From Hydrogenophaga borbori (GTDB lineage Bacteria > Pseudomonadota > Gammaproteobacteria > Burkholderiales > Burkholderiaceae_C), in the NCBI RefSeq assembly GCF_003417535.1, contig NZ_QVLS01000018.1, forward strand, positions 1-46,769: DNA of 46,769 nucleotides. Direction: 5' to 3'. The translations under genes and the position numbers were made by a program. Positions 6,673 to 20,332 of the stretch are shown here, piece after piece. Position 1 is the stretch's first letter, and the number at the start of each line of letters is the position of its first letter. Under the pieces are notes generated by a model. It searched no databases, was not told where the DNA came from, and worked only from the letters and a program-made list of their open reading frames with translations.

Positions 6673-7110
6673 TCAATGCAGCAAGGGCTTCTGGGCGGAC
6701 GCCTCGGCCGGCTCGGTGCGCGTGCCCGGGCTCGCGTGGTGCGCGATCAGGCGCCAGCCCTGCGCCGTTTTGATGTAGACGTTGGTGGCGAGCACGAAGG
6801 CATGGCGCGGCCCGTCGTCGCCGAGCACGGCCACGCGCTCGACCACGCTGTGCACGGCACAGTGGCCGTCGTCGTGGCGGTGCAGCTTCTCGGGCATGGC
6901 CATCACGCTGCCATTGGCGAACATGGCCTCGAAGGTGGCGCGGATGGCCTCGTGCCCCAGCAGGCGCGGGCCACCGGGGTGCACGCAGACGATGTCGTCC
7001 TCGTCCGCCCAGCAGGCCATGAGACGGTCGATGTCGGCGTGTTGCAGGGCGTCGTAGAACGCGGCTTCGGTGTCGTCCGGCGTACCCGGTGGCAGCTTGG
7101 GTTTGCGCAT
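6673..7110 (-). CDS. NTF2-fold / SnoaL-like (DUF4440-type) protein
   Basis: From the ATG at 7110 (MRKPKLPPGTPDDTEAAFYD) the protein has 145 residues. The pattern is that of the nuclear transport factor 2-like fold: DDTEAAFYDALQHADIDRLMACWADEDDIVCVHPGGPRLLG, then strands ending NVYIKTAQGWRLIAHHASP. Relatives are small dimeric cone-shaped proteins, some enzymes and some ligand-binding, usually without assigned function. It is the first gene of a three-gene minus-strand run and is divergent from the lemA-like gene. An ATG eight codons further upstream is possible but has no better binding site. Confidence 0.88.
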   Translation of the reverse strand: MRKPKLPPGTPDDTEAAFYDALQHADIDRLMACWADEDDIVCVHPGGPRLLGHEAIRATFEAMFANGSVMAMPEKLHRHDDGHCAVHSVVERVAVLGDDGPRHAFVLATNVYIKTAQGWRLIAHHASPGTRTEPAEASAQKPLLH

Positions 7111-7144
7111 GCGCGCATTGTGCCGCCGCGCCACGGGTGCGGGG

Positions 7145-7176
7145 TATAGTGCCCGCGAACCCGGAACCCCAAGGAG
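7145..7176 (+). promoter_or_regulatory. Candidate -10 box and ribosome binding site of the lemA-like gene
   Basis: TATAGT (7145-7150) is followed by AAGGAG (7171-7176), placed 5 bases before the ATG at 7182. No -35 box at the usual distance is obvious, so the promoter part is tentative while the ribosome binding site is strong and fixes the start. Confidence 0.45.
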
Positions 7177-7181
7177 ATCCC

Positions 7182-7781
7182 ATGCGTCGCCTGCTCTCGC
7201 TGCTGCTGCTCTGCGCCACTGCCGTGCTGGGCGGCTGCGGCTACAACGATTTCCAGCGCCTGGACGAAGAAAGCCGCTCGGCCTGGGCCGAGGTGCTCAA
7301 CCAGTACCAGCGCCGCGCCGACCTCATCCCCAACATCGTCGCCACCGTGCAGGGCGAGGCCAATTTCGAGCGCGGCACGCTGGAGGCGGTGATCAACGCG
7401 CGCGCCAAGGCCACCTCGATCCAGGCCACGCCCGAGCTGCTCAACGACCCCGCGGCGCTGCAGAAATTCCAGGCGGCGCAGGGCGAGCTGGGCAGCGCGC
7501 TCAGCCGCCTGATGGTGGTGGTGGAGCAGTACCCCAACCTCAAGGCCAACCAGGGCTTCTCCGACCTGCGCGTGCAGCTCGAGGGCACCGAGAACCGCAT
7601 CGCCGTGGCGCGCAACCGCTACATCCAGGCCGTGCAGGCCTACAACGTGCTGGCGCGCAGTTTCCCGAGCAACCTCACGGCCATGGTGTTCGGCTACCAG
7701 CCCAAGGCCAACTTCACCGTGACCAACGAGGCGCAGATCAGCCAGCCGCCCAAGGTGGACTTCGGCACGCAGAAACCGTAA
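7182..7781 (+). CDS. LemA family lipoprotein
   Basis: The start is fixed by AAGGAG upstream of 7182; the frame is open further left but has no ribosome binding site there. The 199-residue protein has a lipoprotein signal (MRRLLSLLLLCATAVLGGC) with Cys19 as the lipid site. The LemA helical domain follows: YNDFQRLDEESRSAWAEVLNQYQRRADLIPNIVATV, and later YNVLARSFPSNLTAMVFGY, the hallmark end of the family. LemA proteins are membrane-anchored helical-bundle proteins of unclear function, often encoded with TPM-domain (YgcG-like) proteins, as here. The following gene starts 49 bp downstream. Confidence 0.93.
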   Translation: MRRLLSLLLLCATAVLGGCGYNDFQRLDEESRSAWAEVLNQYQRRADLIPNIVATVQGEANFERGTLEAVINARAKATSIQATPELLNDPAALQKFQAAQGELGSALSRLMVVVEQYPNLKANQGFSDLRVQLEGTENRIAVARNRYIQAVQAYNVLARSFPSNLTAMVFGYQPKANFTVTNEAQISQPPKVDFGTQKP

Positions 7782-7830
7782 GGCCGCGCCTGGCCGCACC
7801 CTGAACCCCACGCGGCCGCGCCCCCCGTCG

Positions 7831-8742
7831 ATGAGCACCCCCCTGTTGCGCGCGCTGATGGCCCTGGTCCTGGGCCTGGCCACCGCCTTCGCCTGGGCGC
7901 AGGGCCTGCAGCCCGTGCCCGAGCTGCGCGCGCGGGCGATGGACCTCACGGGCACGCTGGACGCCGCCACGCTGCAGCGCATCGAGGAGCGCCTGGCCGG
8001 CTTCGAGCGCGAACGCGGCACGCAGATCGTGGTGCTGATGGTGGCGAGCACCGCCCCCGAGGACATCGCCGACTACACCCAGCGCCTGGGCGACGCCTGG
8101 AAGATCGGGCGCCGCGACGTGGGCGACGGCCTGCTGTTCGTCATCGCCAAGGACGACCGGCGCATGCGCATCGCGCCGGCCAAGACGCTCGAAGGCGCCA
8201 TCCCGGACCTGCTGGCGCGCCGCATCCTCGACCAGGCGGTGGCACCCGCCTTGCGGCGCGGCGATTTCGCGGGCGGCATCGACGCCGGGCTCACGCAGAT
8301 CATGGCCGCCGTGCGCGGCGAGGCGCTGCCGCTGCCCGCGCAGGAGCCGAGCGCCCGCGGCGGCGCCGGCGAATGGACCGATGCCCTGGTGTTTCTGCTG
8401 TTCGCCGTGCCCATGGTCGCCGGTTTCATGCGCCGGGCCTTCGGGCGCGGGCTGGGCATCCCGCTCACCGGCGCGGCCACGGGTGTGATCGCCTGGCTGC
8501 TCACCTCGGTGCTGTGGGTGGCGGCCGGGGCCGCGGTGCTGGGCATGCTGGTGGCGGTGCTCGCTCGCTTCATGCCGGCGTCGGTGCCTTCGTCGCGCGG
8601 CCGTGGCGGCCCTTGGGGCGGCAGCGGGGGCTGGGGGGGTGGCGGCTTCGGCGGCGGTCGCGGCGGCTTTGGCGGCGGCGGGGGCTTCAGCTCCGGCGGC
8701 GGCGGCAACTTCGGGGGCGGCGGCGCCTCCGGCGGCTGGTGA
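7831..8742 (+). CDS. TPM-domain (YgcG-like) membrane protein with Gly-rich tail
   Basis: This 303-residue protein has a signal peptide (about 1-24, ending FAWA). A TPM domain spans about 30-165, with the typical LDAATLQRIEERLAGFERERGTQIVVLMV and LGDAWKIGRRDVGDGLLFVIA. Two or three hydrophobic segments lie at about 183-250, and the last 50 residues are mostly Gly, Ser, Trp and Phe. TPM domains face the periplasm; homologues such as plant TLP18.3 have phosphatase-like activity, and bacterial ones are implicated in membrane protein quality control. The Gly-rich C-terminus is common in this family. It lies between the lemA-like gene and a second TPM gene, 13 bp before the latter. Confidence 0.92.
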   Translation: MSTPLLRALMALVLGLATAFAWAQGLQPVPELRARAMDLTGTLDAATLQRIEERLAGFERERGTQIVVLMVASTAPEDIADYTQRLGDAWKIGRRDVGDGLLFVIAKDDRRMRIAPAKTLEGAIPDLLARRILDQAVAPALRRGDFAGGIDAGLTQIMAAVRGEALPLPAQEPSARGGAGEWTDALVFLLFAVPMVAGFMRRAFGRGLGIPLTGAATGVIAWLLTSVLWVAAGAAVLGMLVAVLARFMPASVPSSRGRGGPWGGSGGWGGGGFGGGRGGFGGGGGFSSGGGGNFGGGGASGGW

Positions 8743-8755
8743 GGAGGGCCCGGTC

Positions 8756-9283
8756 ATGAACCGCTGGTGGCGCTTGCTCAGACACCGCTGGATGGACCGG
8801 CACGACAGCGCGCGCGCCGTGCCCGACGACATGGCCGAACGCCTCACTCGGCGGGTCACGGCCAGCGAGGCGCGCCACACCGGGGAGGTGCGCCTGGTGG
8901 TCGAGGCCGCCTTGCCCACCAGCTACCTGCTGCGCATCGGCCCCCGCGAGCCCCTGGCCGCCGTGGTGCGCGACCGCGCCCTCGCCTGGTTCGGCCGCCT
9001 GCGGCTGTGGGACACCGAACACAACAACGGCGTGCTGATCTACCTGCTGCTCGCCGAACACGCCATCGAGTTCGTGGCCGACCGCGCGCTGGCGCGCCGG
9101 GTGCCGCCCGAGACCTGGCAGGCGATCGTCGACCGGCTGGGTGCGCAATTGCGCGCGGGTGGGTTCGAAGATGGCCTCACGCAGGTGCTGGAGGAGGTGT
9201 CGGCGCTGCTGGTGCAGCACTTCCCGTCCGACGCCGCGGCGCCGGGCGAGAACGAGCTGCCCGATGCGGTGCTGCGCGCCTGA
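8756..9283 (+). CDS. Second TPM-domain protein
   Basis: The start at 8756 (MNRWWRLLRHRWMDRHDS) lies 13 bases after the previous stop, with GAGGAGG just upstream. The 175-residue protein carries a TPM domain: LTRRVTASEARHTGEVRLVVEAALP, later LRLWDTEHNNGVLIYLLLAEHAIEFVADRALARRV. There is no signal peptide or clear membrane helix, although the N-terminus is Trp/Arg-rich and may bind the membrane surface. It belongs to the family often found as the third gene of LemA-TPM-TPM sets, so the three proteins probably act together. Its last gene position and the absence of a clear terminator before the convergent gene at 9355 are notable. Confidence 0.88.
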   Translation: MNRWWRLLRHRWMDRHDSARAVPDDMAERLTRRVTASEARHTGEVRLVVEAALPTSYLLRIGPREPLAAVVRDRALAWFGRLRLWDTEHNNGVLIYLLLAEHAIEFVADRALARRVPPETWQAIVDRLGAQLRAGGFEDGLTQVLEEVSALLVQHFPSDAAAPGENELPDAVLRA

Positions 9284-9354
9284 GCGCTGCACCGCCCCGC
9301 CAGCGCTCGCACCGAAGCGCACCGCGCGGAGGGGACACAGATTCGCGCCGCCGT

Positions 9355-9924
9355 TCAGCCGCGCCCGCGCGTCAGATTGGTGCGGTTGTTCATCACCACC
9401 TGCAGCTCTTGCTGCAGGGCCTTGTTCATCTGGGCGAAGGTCTTGAGCTTGCGCGTGGTGTCGCGCAGCCGGTCGGCCAGGCGCTTGGAAATGGCCAGCA
9501 GCAGGCGCGAGCCCAGGCGCGGATCGTCCTTGAGCAGGCGCATCAGCGCGGTGCGCGACAGCACGGCGGCGGCGATGTCGGTGTTGGCCGTGCAGGTGGC
9601 CGAGCGCGGCGCCCCGTCGAGCACGCCCATCTCGCCCAGCAGGTGGCCCGGGCCCATCACGTTGACCACCATGCTCTCGTGCAGGCCGGGCAGGTCGCTC
9701 TCGACGGCAATGTCGCCTTCCAGCACCAGCAGCATGTAGTCGTTGCCGCGCACCTCGCCCTCGTGAATGATCACGGTGCCGGCCTTGATGAGCTTGGGCT
9801 TCATGTAACCCACCACCTTCATCGCGTCCGCGATCGTGAGATCGGCGAGCGCCGTCGGCGTGACCAGCAGCCGGGCGGCGACTTCTTCAGGGGCGAGTTC
9901 CGGACTGTCGAAGAGCGAGGACAT
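9355..9924 (-). CDS. Cyclic nucleotide-binding-domain protein without HTH
   Basis: This 189-residue protein contains one cNMP-binding beta-roll (about residues 38-150) with GTVIIHEGEVRGNDYMLLVLEGDIAVES, the phosphate-binding-cassette region LLGEMGVLDGAPRSATCTAN and the following helices. Unlike Crp/Fnr it has no C-terminal helix-turn-helix; instead it ends with about 40 residues of helical, coiled-coil-like sequence (LADRLRDTTRKLKTFAQMNKALQQELQ). The cassette has Gly-Glu and Arg-Ser positions like those of cAMP binders. It may sense cAMP or c-di-GMP and act by protein contact. It sits between the TPM group (convergent) and the end of the atp operon but has its own transcript: the atp terminator lies between them. 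Confidence 0.9.
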   Translation of the reverse strand: MSSLFDSPELAPEEVAARLLVTPTALADLTIADAMKVVGYMKPKLIKAGTVIIHEGEVRGNDYMLLVLEGDIAVESDLPGLHESMVVNVMGPGHLLGEMGVLDGAPRSATCTANTDIAAAVLSRTALMRLLKDDPRLGSRLLLAISKRLADRLRDTTRKLKTFAQMNKALQQELQVVMNNRTNLTRGRG

Positions 9925-9992
9925 GCAGCGGGTGGCGCGCGGGGGACGCGGCCATCATAGTGAAGCGCCCGAACGCTGAACAGCGGCGCGGG

Positions 9993-10020
9993 CAAAAAAA
10001 GACCGGCGCAGGGCCGGTCT
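9993..10020 (-). terminator. Terminator of the ATP synthase operon
   Basis: On the minus strand AGACCGGC pairs with GCCGGTCT (10000-10007 with 10013-10020) around a 5-base loop, followed by a run of T (9993-10000). It lies 21 bases past the atpC stop. Confidence 0.9.
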
Positions 10021-10041
10021 CTCGCGAAGGGAAGACGTCCT

Positions 10042-10458
10042 TCACTTCTTCTGGCGGTACTTGCGCAGCGCAGCGATCTGCGCGGCCATGACCGCGAGTT
10101 CGGACGTGGCCTTGGCCAGGTCAACGTCGGTCTTGGCGTTCTTCACCGCTTCTTCGGCCTGCTGGCGGGCCGACGAGGCCTTGGCCTCGTCGAGGTCCTT
10201 GCCGCGAATGGCGGTGTCGGACAGCACAGTGATGGCGTTGGGCTGCACCTCGAGGATGCCGCCGGCCACGAAGACGAACTCTTCGCCGCCGTCGGCCTTC
10301 TCGATGCGCACGGCACCGGGCTTGATGCGGGTGATCAGCGGAATGTGGCCGGGCAGGATGCCGAGCTCACCCGCCTCGCCCGGCAGGGCGACGAATTTGG
10401 CCTCGCCCGAGAAGATGGACTCCTCGGCGCTGACCACGTCGACGTGGATGGTGCTCAT
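10042..10458 (-). CDS. atpC: ATP synthase epsilon subunit
   Basis: This 138-residue protein is of normal length and has the two-part form of F1 epsilon. An N-terminal beta-sandwich ([42 protein letters not shown]) is followed by a C-terminal helical hairpin ([21 protein letters not shown]). Epsilon sits on the central stalk with gamma and couples rotation while restraining wasteful hydrolysis. It is the last gene of the atp operon, 24 bp after atpD, and is followed by a strong terminator. Confidence 0.97.
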   Translation of the reverse strand: MSTIHVDVVSAEESIFSGEAKFVALPGEAGELGILPGHIPLITRIKPGAVRIEKADGGEEFVFVAGGILEVQPNAITVLSDTAIRGKDLDEAKASSARQQAEEAVKNAKTDVDLAKATSELAVMAAQIAALRKYRQKK

Positions 10459-10482
10459 GGTATTTCCTCAGGCAGGGACCGA

Positions 10483-12806
<2,324 letters not shown>

Positions 12807-12833
12807 CGCTGCTCCTGGTTGGCCCTGGGGCGC

Positions 12834-14390
<1,557 letters not shown>

Positions 14391-14442
14391 GACTCTTTCC
14401 TTCTTTCGTTGATTGGTATGCGGCGCGCCCGACGTCCGGCCA

Positions 14443-14973
14443 TCAGGCCGTGAGGGCAACTTTCATCTGTTCCAGGCGGGCCTTGACGGAGGTGTCCAGC
14501 ACCTCGTCGCCGACCACCACGCGAATGCCGCCGATGAGTTCGGGCTGCACTTGCACCTGCAGGTTGAGCGGGCGGGCGAAGCGCTTCTCGAGCACGGCCG
14601 ACAGGTCGGCCAGGGCCGAGGGCTCGATCGGGAAGGCGCTGTACACCGTGGCGTCGGCCGAACCCTGCTGGGCGTTCTTGAGCGCGCGGAACTGGGCGGC
14701 GATCTCGGGCAGCGCGGCCAGGCGGTCATTGTCGATCACCGTGCGCAGGAAGTTCTGGCCGGCGGTCGGCAGCGGGCTCTTGAGCACGCCACCGATGAGA
14801 TCGAACACCTGCTGGGGCGTGACCTTGGGGTTGTCGGCGAACTGGCGCAGCCCCGCATCGGCGGCCACGGTGGCCAGGGCGTCAAGCCAGGCCGCCGCGC
14901 CGGCGGCATCCTGGCCGCAGGCCTTGAACAGCGCTTCCGCGTACGGGCGGGCAATGGTGGCGATTTCGGCCAT
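14443..14973 (-). CDS. atpH: ATP synthase delta subunit
   Basis: This 176-residue protein begins [19 protein letters not shown], typical of F1 delta (OSCP), with a helical N-terminal domain and the C-terminal sheet [29 protein letters not shown]. Delta sits on top of the alpha3-beta3 head and joins it to the peripheral stalk b. It lies 21 bp after atpF. Confidence 0.97.
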   Translation of the reverse strand: MAEIATIARPYAEALFKACGQDAAGAAAWLDALATVAADAGLRQFADNPKVTPQQVFDLIGGVLKSPLPTAGQNFLRTVIDNDRLAALPEIAAQFRALKNAQQGSADATVYSAFPIEPSALADLSAVLEKRFARPLNLQVQVQPELIGGIRVVVGDEVLDTSVKARLEQMKVALTA

Positions 14974-14994
14974 GGTCGTCTCGTGTTGGACCGA

Positions 14995-15465
14995 TCAGAG
15001 CTCGGTCTTCAGGCGGTTGAGCAGGTCGGCGTGCACGCCGGCGTTGACTTCCTTGCGCAGGATCTGCTCGGCGCCCTTGACGGCCAGCGCGGCCACCTGC
15101 TCGCGCAGCGTCTCGCGGGCCTTGACGACCTGCTGCTCGGCTTCCTGGCGCGCGGCGGCCACGATCTTGGCGGCCTCGTCGTTGGCGCGGGCCTTGGCCT
15201 CTTCGATGATGGTCTGGGCGCGGCGCTCGGCGTCGGCCAGGCGGGTGGCGGACTCGTTGCGCGACTTGCCCAGCTCCTCTTCGACGCGCTTGTTGGTCGC
15301 GGCGAGCTCGGTCTTGGCCTTCTCGGCGGCGGCCAGGCCTTCGGAAATCTTCAGCGCGCGCTCATCGAGGGCCTTTGCGATCGGTGGCCAGATGAACTTC
15401 ATCGTGAACCAGATCAGGATCGCGAAGACGATGGCCTGCGCAAAGAGGGTTGCATTGATGTTCAT
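14995..15465 (-). CDS. atpF: ATP synthase b subunit (peripheral stalk)
   Basis: This 156-residue protein has one N-terminal membrane helix ([29 protein letters not shown]) and then a long charged, Ala-rich coiled coil to the end, as expected of Fo b. It acts as a dimer holding delta. It lies 126 bp downstream of atpE, the widest gap between atpB and atpC apart from none other notable. Confidence 0.97.
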   Translation of the reverse strand: MNINATLFAQAIVFAILIWFTMKFIWPPIAKALDERALKISEGLAAAEKAKTELAATNKRVEEELGKSRNESATRLADAERRAQTIIEEAKARANDEAAKIVAAARQEAEQQVVKARETLREQVAALAVKGAEQILRKEVNAGVHADLLNRLKTEL

Positions 15466-15591
15466 CGCAACGCCTTTCTGTGTGGACTAAGGGAAAAACA
15501 CACCGGCGAACCGGCGGACGGACCGGGGCGGCGGCGGGCGCTGCGCCCGCTCACCGCGATGGCCGCGCCCGCGCGGGGCCGACCAACCGAT

Positions 15592-16781
<1,190 letters not shown>

Positions 16782-16803
16782 TTGTGTGCACCAAAACGCG
16801 GAG

Positions 16804-17310
16804 TCAACCGTTTGCGACCGGTCTGCGGGTCTGGAGGAGCACCCCAAACCAGTAGACCTTGAGAACCAACACCAGCCCGATCAGCAGCCCGATCCAGTTC
16901 GGCTCGGGCAGGATCCAGACCGCCGCGGCCAGCAGAGCCACCGACAGCAGGACTTTCACGCCCTCCCAGAACAGGAAACCGACCAGCGCGGCCTGCGCAA
17001 AGCCCGACGAGAGCCGGGACAAGGCGCTGGAGGTCAATCCGTAGGCCATGAGGGCCGAAGGGATCGCCACCGTTGCCGCGCCGTACAGGACCGACACCGC
17101 GACAGAGGCCCGCTGCGTGAGCAACGCGGCAACCGCGGCGGCGAGCAGCCCCACCAGCCACTGCACCCCCACCAGCCGCCAGAGCGATAGCCCCGGCTGG
17201 CTGGCGCGCCATTGCCGCGCTTCCTCGCGCGTCAACGGCTTGAATTCGGGTTCTTGCGCCCCATCTCCGAGGTCATCGGTCAAGGGCGGCGTCGGCTTGG
17301 CAGTCAGCAT
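16804..17310 (-). CDS. atpI: ATP synthase I-like assembly protein
   Basis: The ATG at 17310 gives a 168-residue protein. A hydrophilic N-terminal part of about 50 residues (PEFKPLTREEARQWRASQPG) is followed by four hydrophobic segments arranged as in AtpI (WRLVGVQWLVGLLAAAVAALL, YGAATVAIPSALMAYGL, and so on) and an end LVLVLKVYWFGVLL. AtpI proteins help assemble the c ring or supply Mg2+ and are usually the first, non-essential gene of the atp operon, as here. Family similarity is judged from topology and position rather than a strong motif. Confidence 0.9.
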   Translation of the reverse strand: MLTAKPTPPLTDDLGDGAQEPEFKPLTREEARQWRASQPGLSLWRLVGVQWLVGLLAAAVAALLTQRASVAVSVLYGAATVAIPSALMAYGLTSSALSRLSSGFAQAALVGFLFWEGVKVLLSVALLAAAVWILPEPNWIGLLIGLVLVLKVYWFGVLLQTRRPVANG

Positions 17311-17368
17311 GGGTCGACAACGCGGTTGACGGAGAGATGACGGACCGGTCAGGTTCGCAAAGCCATTG

Positions 17369-17399
17369 ATTATACGTAGAAACCCGATGGGCCAGTCAA
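17369..17399 (-). promoter_or_regulatory. Promoter of the atp operon
   Basis: On the minus strand TTGACT (17394-17399) and a perfect TATAAT (17369-17374) are separated by 19 bases, about 59 bases before the atpI start. The boxes are near consensus, the spacer slightly long. No other promoter-like sequence is evident before atpI. Confidence 0.7.
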
Positions 17400-17451
17400 G
17401 GCTGGGGGGCGGTCGCGCGCGGGCGAAAACACCCAGCCGGATAATCCCCTC

Positions 17452-18327
17452 ATGAACCCTCCCCTGCCCGATTCGCTCTGCTTTCTCAACGGCGACTACA
17501 GCGCCCTGCGCGACGCGCGCATCAGCGTGCTCGATCGCGGCTTCATCTTCGGTGACGGCGTTTACGAGGTGCTGCCGGCCTACGGCGGACGGATCTTCCG
17601 CTTCACCGAGCACATGGACCGGCTGGACCGCTCGCTGCGCGAGCTGCGCATCGCCAACCCGCACACGCGCGACGAGTGGCTGGCGATCGCGCGTCGGCTG
17701 ATCGCCGACCGCCAGGCCGCGGGCGTGGTCAACCAGTTGATCTACCTGCAGGTCACGCGCGGCGTGGCGCCGCGCGACCACGTGATGGTGCCGGGGCTGA
17801 CGCCCACGGTGTTCGTGATGGCCGGCGAGATGAAGCTGCCCAGCCCCGAGCAGCGCGCCAAAGGCGTGGCCTGCGTGACGGCCGACGACTTCCGCTGGCA
17901 GAAGGCCCATATCAAAAGCACCAGCCTGCTGGGCGCGGTCTTCGCACGCCAGATCAGCGCCGACGCCGGCGCGCTGGAGACCGTGATGTTCCGCGACGGC
18001 TTCCTCAGCGAGGCCGCGGCCAGCAACGTCTGGGTGGTGAAGAACGGCACCGTGATGGGGCCGCCCAAGGACCACCTGGTGCTGGAAGGCATCCGCTACG
18101 GCCTGATCGAGTCGATCTGCCGCGACAACGGCATCCCCTTCGAGCTGCGCCGCGTGTCGCGCGACGAGGTGCTGGCCGCCGACGAGCTGCTGCTGTCCTC
18201 GGCCACCAAGGAGGTGCTGCCCATCACCACGCTCGACGGCCGCCCCGTGGGCAACGGCCAGCCCGGTCCGGTGGGCGCGCGCCTGCTGGCCGCCTACCAG
18301 CGCGCCGTGGCCGAGCAATCCCTCTGA
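17452..18327 (+). CDS. Class IV aminotransferase (D-amino-acid transaminase-like)
   Basis: This 291-residue protein is a fold-type IV PLP enzyme. It begins LCFLNGDYSALRDARISVLDRGFIFGDGVYEVLPAYGGRIFR, typical of D-alanine aminotransferases. The lysine in QKAHIKSTSLLG is the expected PLP Schiff-base residue, and the end LLSSATKEVLPITTLDGRPVG is the conserved phosphate-side segment. It would interconvert D-alanine (or branched-chain) amino acids and keto acids; substrate choice cannot be settled by eye. The neighbours ybeD-like, lipB and lipA follow on the same strand, 9 bp later, as in many betaproteobacteria. Confidence 0.9.
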   Translation: MNPPLPDSLCFLNGDYSALRDARISVLDRGFIFGDGVYEVLPAYGGRIFRFTEHMDRLDRSLRELRIANPHTRDEWLAIARRLIADRQAAGVVNQLIYLQVTRGVAPRDHVMVPGLTPTVFVMAGEMKLPSPEQRAKGVACVTADDFRWQKAHIKSTSLLGAVFARQISADAGALETVMFRDGFLSEAAASNVWVVKNGTVMGPPKDHLVLEGIRYGLIESICRDNGIPFELRRVSRDEVLAADELLLSSATKEVLPITTLDGRPVGNGQPGPVGARLLAAYQRAVAEQSL

Positions 18328-18336
18328 GGCCACGCC

Positions 18337-18621
18337 ATGCACACGCCCCCCGACATCCCGCCCGAGCAGTCGCTCATCACCTACCCCGCCCATTTCCCGA
18401 TCAAGGTGATGGGCGACAACGTCGAGGGCTTCGCCGAGGCCATCATCGAGTTGGTGCGCAACTTCGACCCGTCCTTCGACGCCGCCACGCTGGAGCGCCG
18501 GCCCAGCAAGGCCGGCAACTACATGGGGCTGACGGTGGCCGTGTTCGTCACCAGCCGCGACCAGCTCGACGAGGTCTACCGCACCCTGACCACGCACCCC
18601 ATGGTCAAGGTCGTGCTCTGA
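18337..18621 (+). CDS. YbeD-like (DUF493) protein
   Basis: This 94-residue protein has the YbeD/DUF493 pattern: [27 protein letters not shown], then [38 protein letters not shown]. The small alpha/beta fold resembles the regulatory (ACT-like) fold. It is usually encoded next to lipB, which starts 4 bp downstream here. Function is unassigned; the context suggests a link to lipoate synthesis. Confidence 0.92.
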   Translation: MHTPPDIPPEQSLITYPAHFPIKVMGDNVEGFAEAIIELVRNFDPSFDAATLERRPSKAGNYMGLTVAVFVTSRDQLDEVYRTLTTHPMVKVVL

Positions 18622-18625
18622 TTCC

Positions 18626-19318
18626 ATGGACGTGCGCTGGCTCGGCCGGGCCGCCTACCGGCCCACCTACGAAGCCATGCAGGCCTTCACCGCCGCACGC
18701 GTGTCCGACACGCCCGATCAGCTCTGGGTCTGCGAGCACCCACCGGTGTTCACGCAAGGCCTGGCCGGGCACGAAGACCACCTGCTCGCGCCCGGCGGCA
18801 TCGAGGTGGTGGCCACCAACCGCGGCGGCCAGGTCACTTACCACGGCCCGGGCCAGGTGGTGGCCTATCCGCTGATCGACCTGCAGCGCGCCGGCTACTT
18901 CGTCAAGGAATACGTCTACCGCATCGAAGAGGCGGTGATCCGCACGCTGGACCATTTCGGCGTCACCGGCCACCGCGTGGCCGGCGCGCCCGGCATCTAC
19001 GTGCGGCTGGACGACCCGCGCGGCCACGCGCGGCTGCCGCAGGCGCCCGCGCGGCGCGAACCCGGCAGTCCGCCGCCCGCGCCCGACTTCACCGGCCTGG
19101 GCAAGATCGCGGCGCTGGGCATCAAGGTGAGCCGGCACTGCACCTACCACGGCGTGGCCCTGAACGTGGCCATGGACCTGCAACCCTTCCGCCGTATCAA
19201 CCCGTGCGGCTACGCCGGGCTGGAAACGGTGGACCTTTCTACAATCGGCGTCCCCGTCACCTGGGACGACGCGGCCGCCGTCCTGAGCCAGAAGCTCGGC
19301 GCACTGCTGGCGCCCTGA
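18626..19318 (+). CDS. lipB: Lipoyl(octanoyl) transferase
   Basis: This 230-residue enzyme moves octanoate from acyl carrier protein to lipoyl domains. Motifs include [21 protein letters not shown], the [21 protein letters not shown] block, the lysine in [14 protein letters not shown] and the cysteine in [12 protein letters not shown] (acyl-thioester site). An inserted Pro/Arg-rich loop of about 30 residues near residues 130-155 (after YVRLDDPR) makes it longer than E. coli LipB, as seen in relatives. It is followed by lipA, 20 bp later, the next step of the pathway. Confidence 0.97.
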   Translation: MDVRWLGRAAYRPTYEAMQAFTAARVSDTPDQLWVCEHPPVFTQGLAGHEDHLLAPGGIEVVATNRGGQVTYHGPGQVVAYPLIDLQRAGYFVKEYVYRIEEAVIRTLDHFGVTGHRVAGAPGIYVRLDDPRGHARLPQAPARREPGSPPPAPDFTGLGKIAALGIKVSRHCTYHGVALNVAMDLQPFRRINPCGYAGLETVDLSTIGVPVTWDDAAAVLSQKLGALLAP

Positions 19319-19338
19319 GCCCATCGCCCCCCTTTGCC

Positions 19339-20319
19339 ATGAGCACGACCTACGATCCCACCGCCAAGCAGAAAAGCCAGGCCAAGACCGCGCGCATCCC
19401 CATCAAGATCGTGCCGGCCGAGACGCTCAAGAAGCCGGAGTGGATCCGCGTCAAGGCGGGCAGTCCGAGCACCCGCTTCTACGAGATCAAGGACATCCTG
19501 CGCAGCAACAAGCTGGTGACGGTGTGCGAGGAGGCCAGCTGCCCCAACATCGGCGAGTGCTTCGGCAAGGGCACGGCCACCTTCATGATCATGGGCGACA
19601 AATGCACGCGCCGCTGCCCGTTCTGCGACGTCGGCCACGGCCGCCCCGATCCGCTGGACGCCGACGAGCCGCTCAACCTCGCCAAGACCATCGCGCAACT
19701 CCAGCTCAAGTACGTGGTGATCACCAGCGTGGACCGCGACGACCTGCGCGACGGCGGCGCGGGCCATTTCGTCGAGTGCATCCGCAAGACGCGCGAACTC
19801 TCCCCCCAGACCACCATCGAGGTGCTGGTGCCCGACTTCCGCGGCCGCGACGACCGCGCGCTGGACATCCTGAAGGCCGCGCCGCCCGACGTGATGAACC
19901 ACAACCTGGAGACCGTGCCGCGCCTGTACAAGGAAGCGCGCCCGGGCTCGGACTACGCCTTCAGCCTGAACCTGCTCAAGAAGTTCAAGGCCCTGTTCCC
20001 GAACGTGCCGACCAAGAGCGGCATCATGGTCGGCCTGGGCGAGACCGACGAGGAGATCCTGCAGGTGATGCAGGACATGCGCGAGCACGGCATCGACATG
20101 CTCACCATCGGGCAGTACCTGTCGCCCAGCGGCCACCACCTGCCGGTGCGCCGCTACGTGCACCCCGACACCTTCAAGATGTTCGAGGCCAAGGCCTACG
20201 AGATGGGCTTCACCCACGCCGCCGTGGGCGCCATGGTGCGCAGCAGCTACCACGCCGACCAGCAGGCCCACGGCGTGCTGGAAGCGCTGGCGGCGCCGGC
20301 GTCCGCCGGCCCGCGCTGA
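19339..20319 (+). CDS. lipA: Lipoyl synthase (radical SAM)
   Basis: The ATG at 19339 gives 326 residues, the usual length. The auxiliary cluster cysteines are in [12 protein letters not shown], the radical SAM motif is CTRRCPFC, and the body has [18 protein letters not shown] and the end [21 protein letters not shown]. It inserts two sulfurs into octanoylated lipoyl domains. It follows lipB directly and is the last gene of the plus-strand run; the next gene is convergent. Confidence 0.98.
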   Translation: MSTTYDPTAKQKSQAKTARIPIKIVPAETLKKPEWIRVKAGSPSTRFYEIKDILRSNKLVTVCEEASCPNIGECFGKGTATFMIMGDKCTRRCPFCDVGHGRPDPLDADEPLNLAKTIAQLQLKYVVITSVDRDDLRDGGAGHFVECIRKTRELSPQTTIEVLVPDFRGRDDRALDILKAAPPDVMNHNLETVPRLYKEARPGSDYAFSLNLLKKFKALFPNVPTKSGIMVGLGETDEEILQVMQDMREHGIDMLTIGQYLSPSGHHLPVRRYVHPDTFKMFEAKAYEMGFTHAAVGAMVRSSYHADQQAHGVLEALAAPASAGPR

Positions 20320-20332
20320 GCGCCCGGCCCGC

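Noticed and set aside
8620..8740. GGC-rich repetitive DNA
   Set aside because: Encodes the Gly-rich tail of the TPM protein, common in this family; not an independent repeat element.
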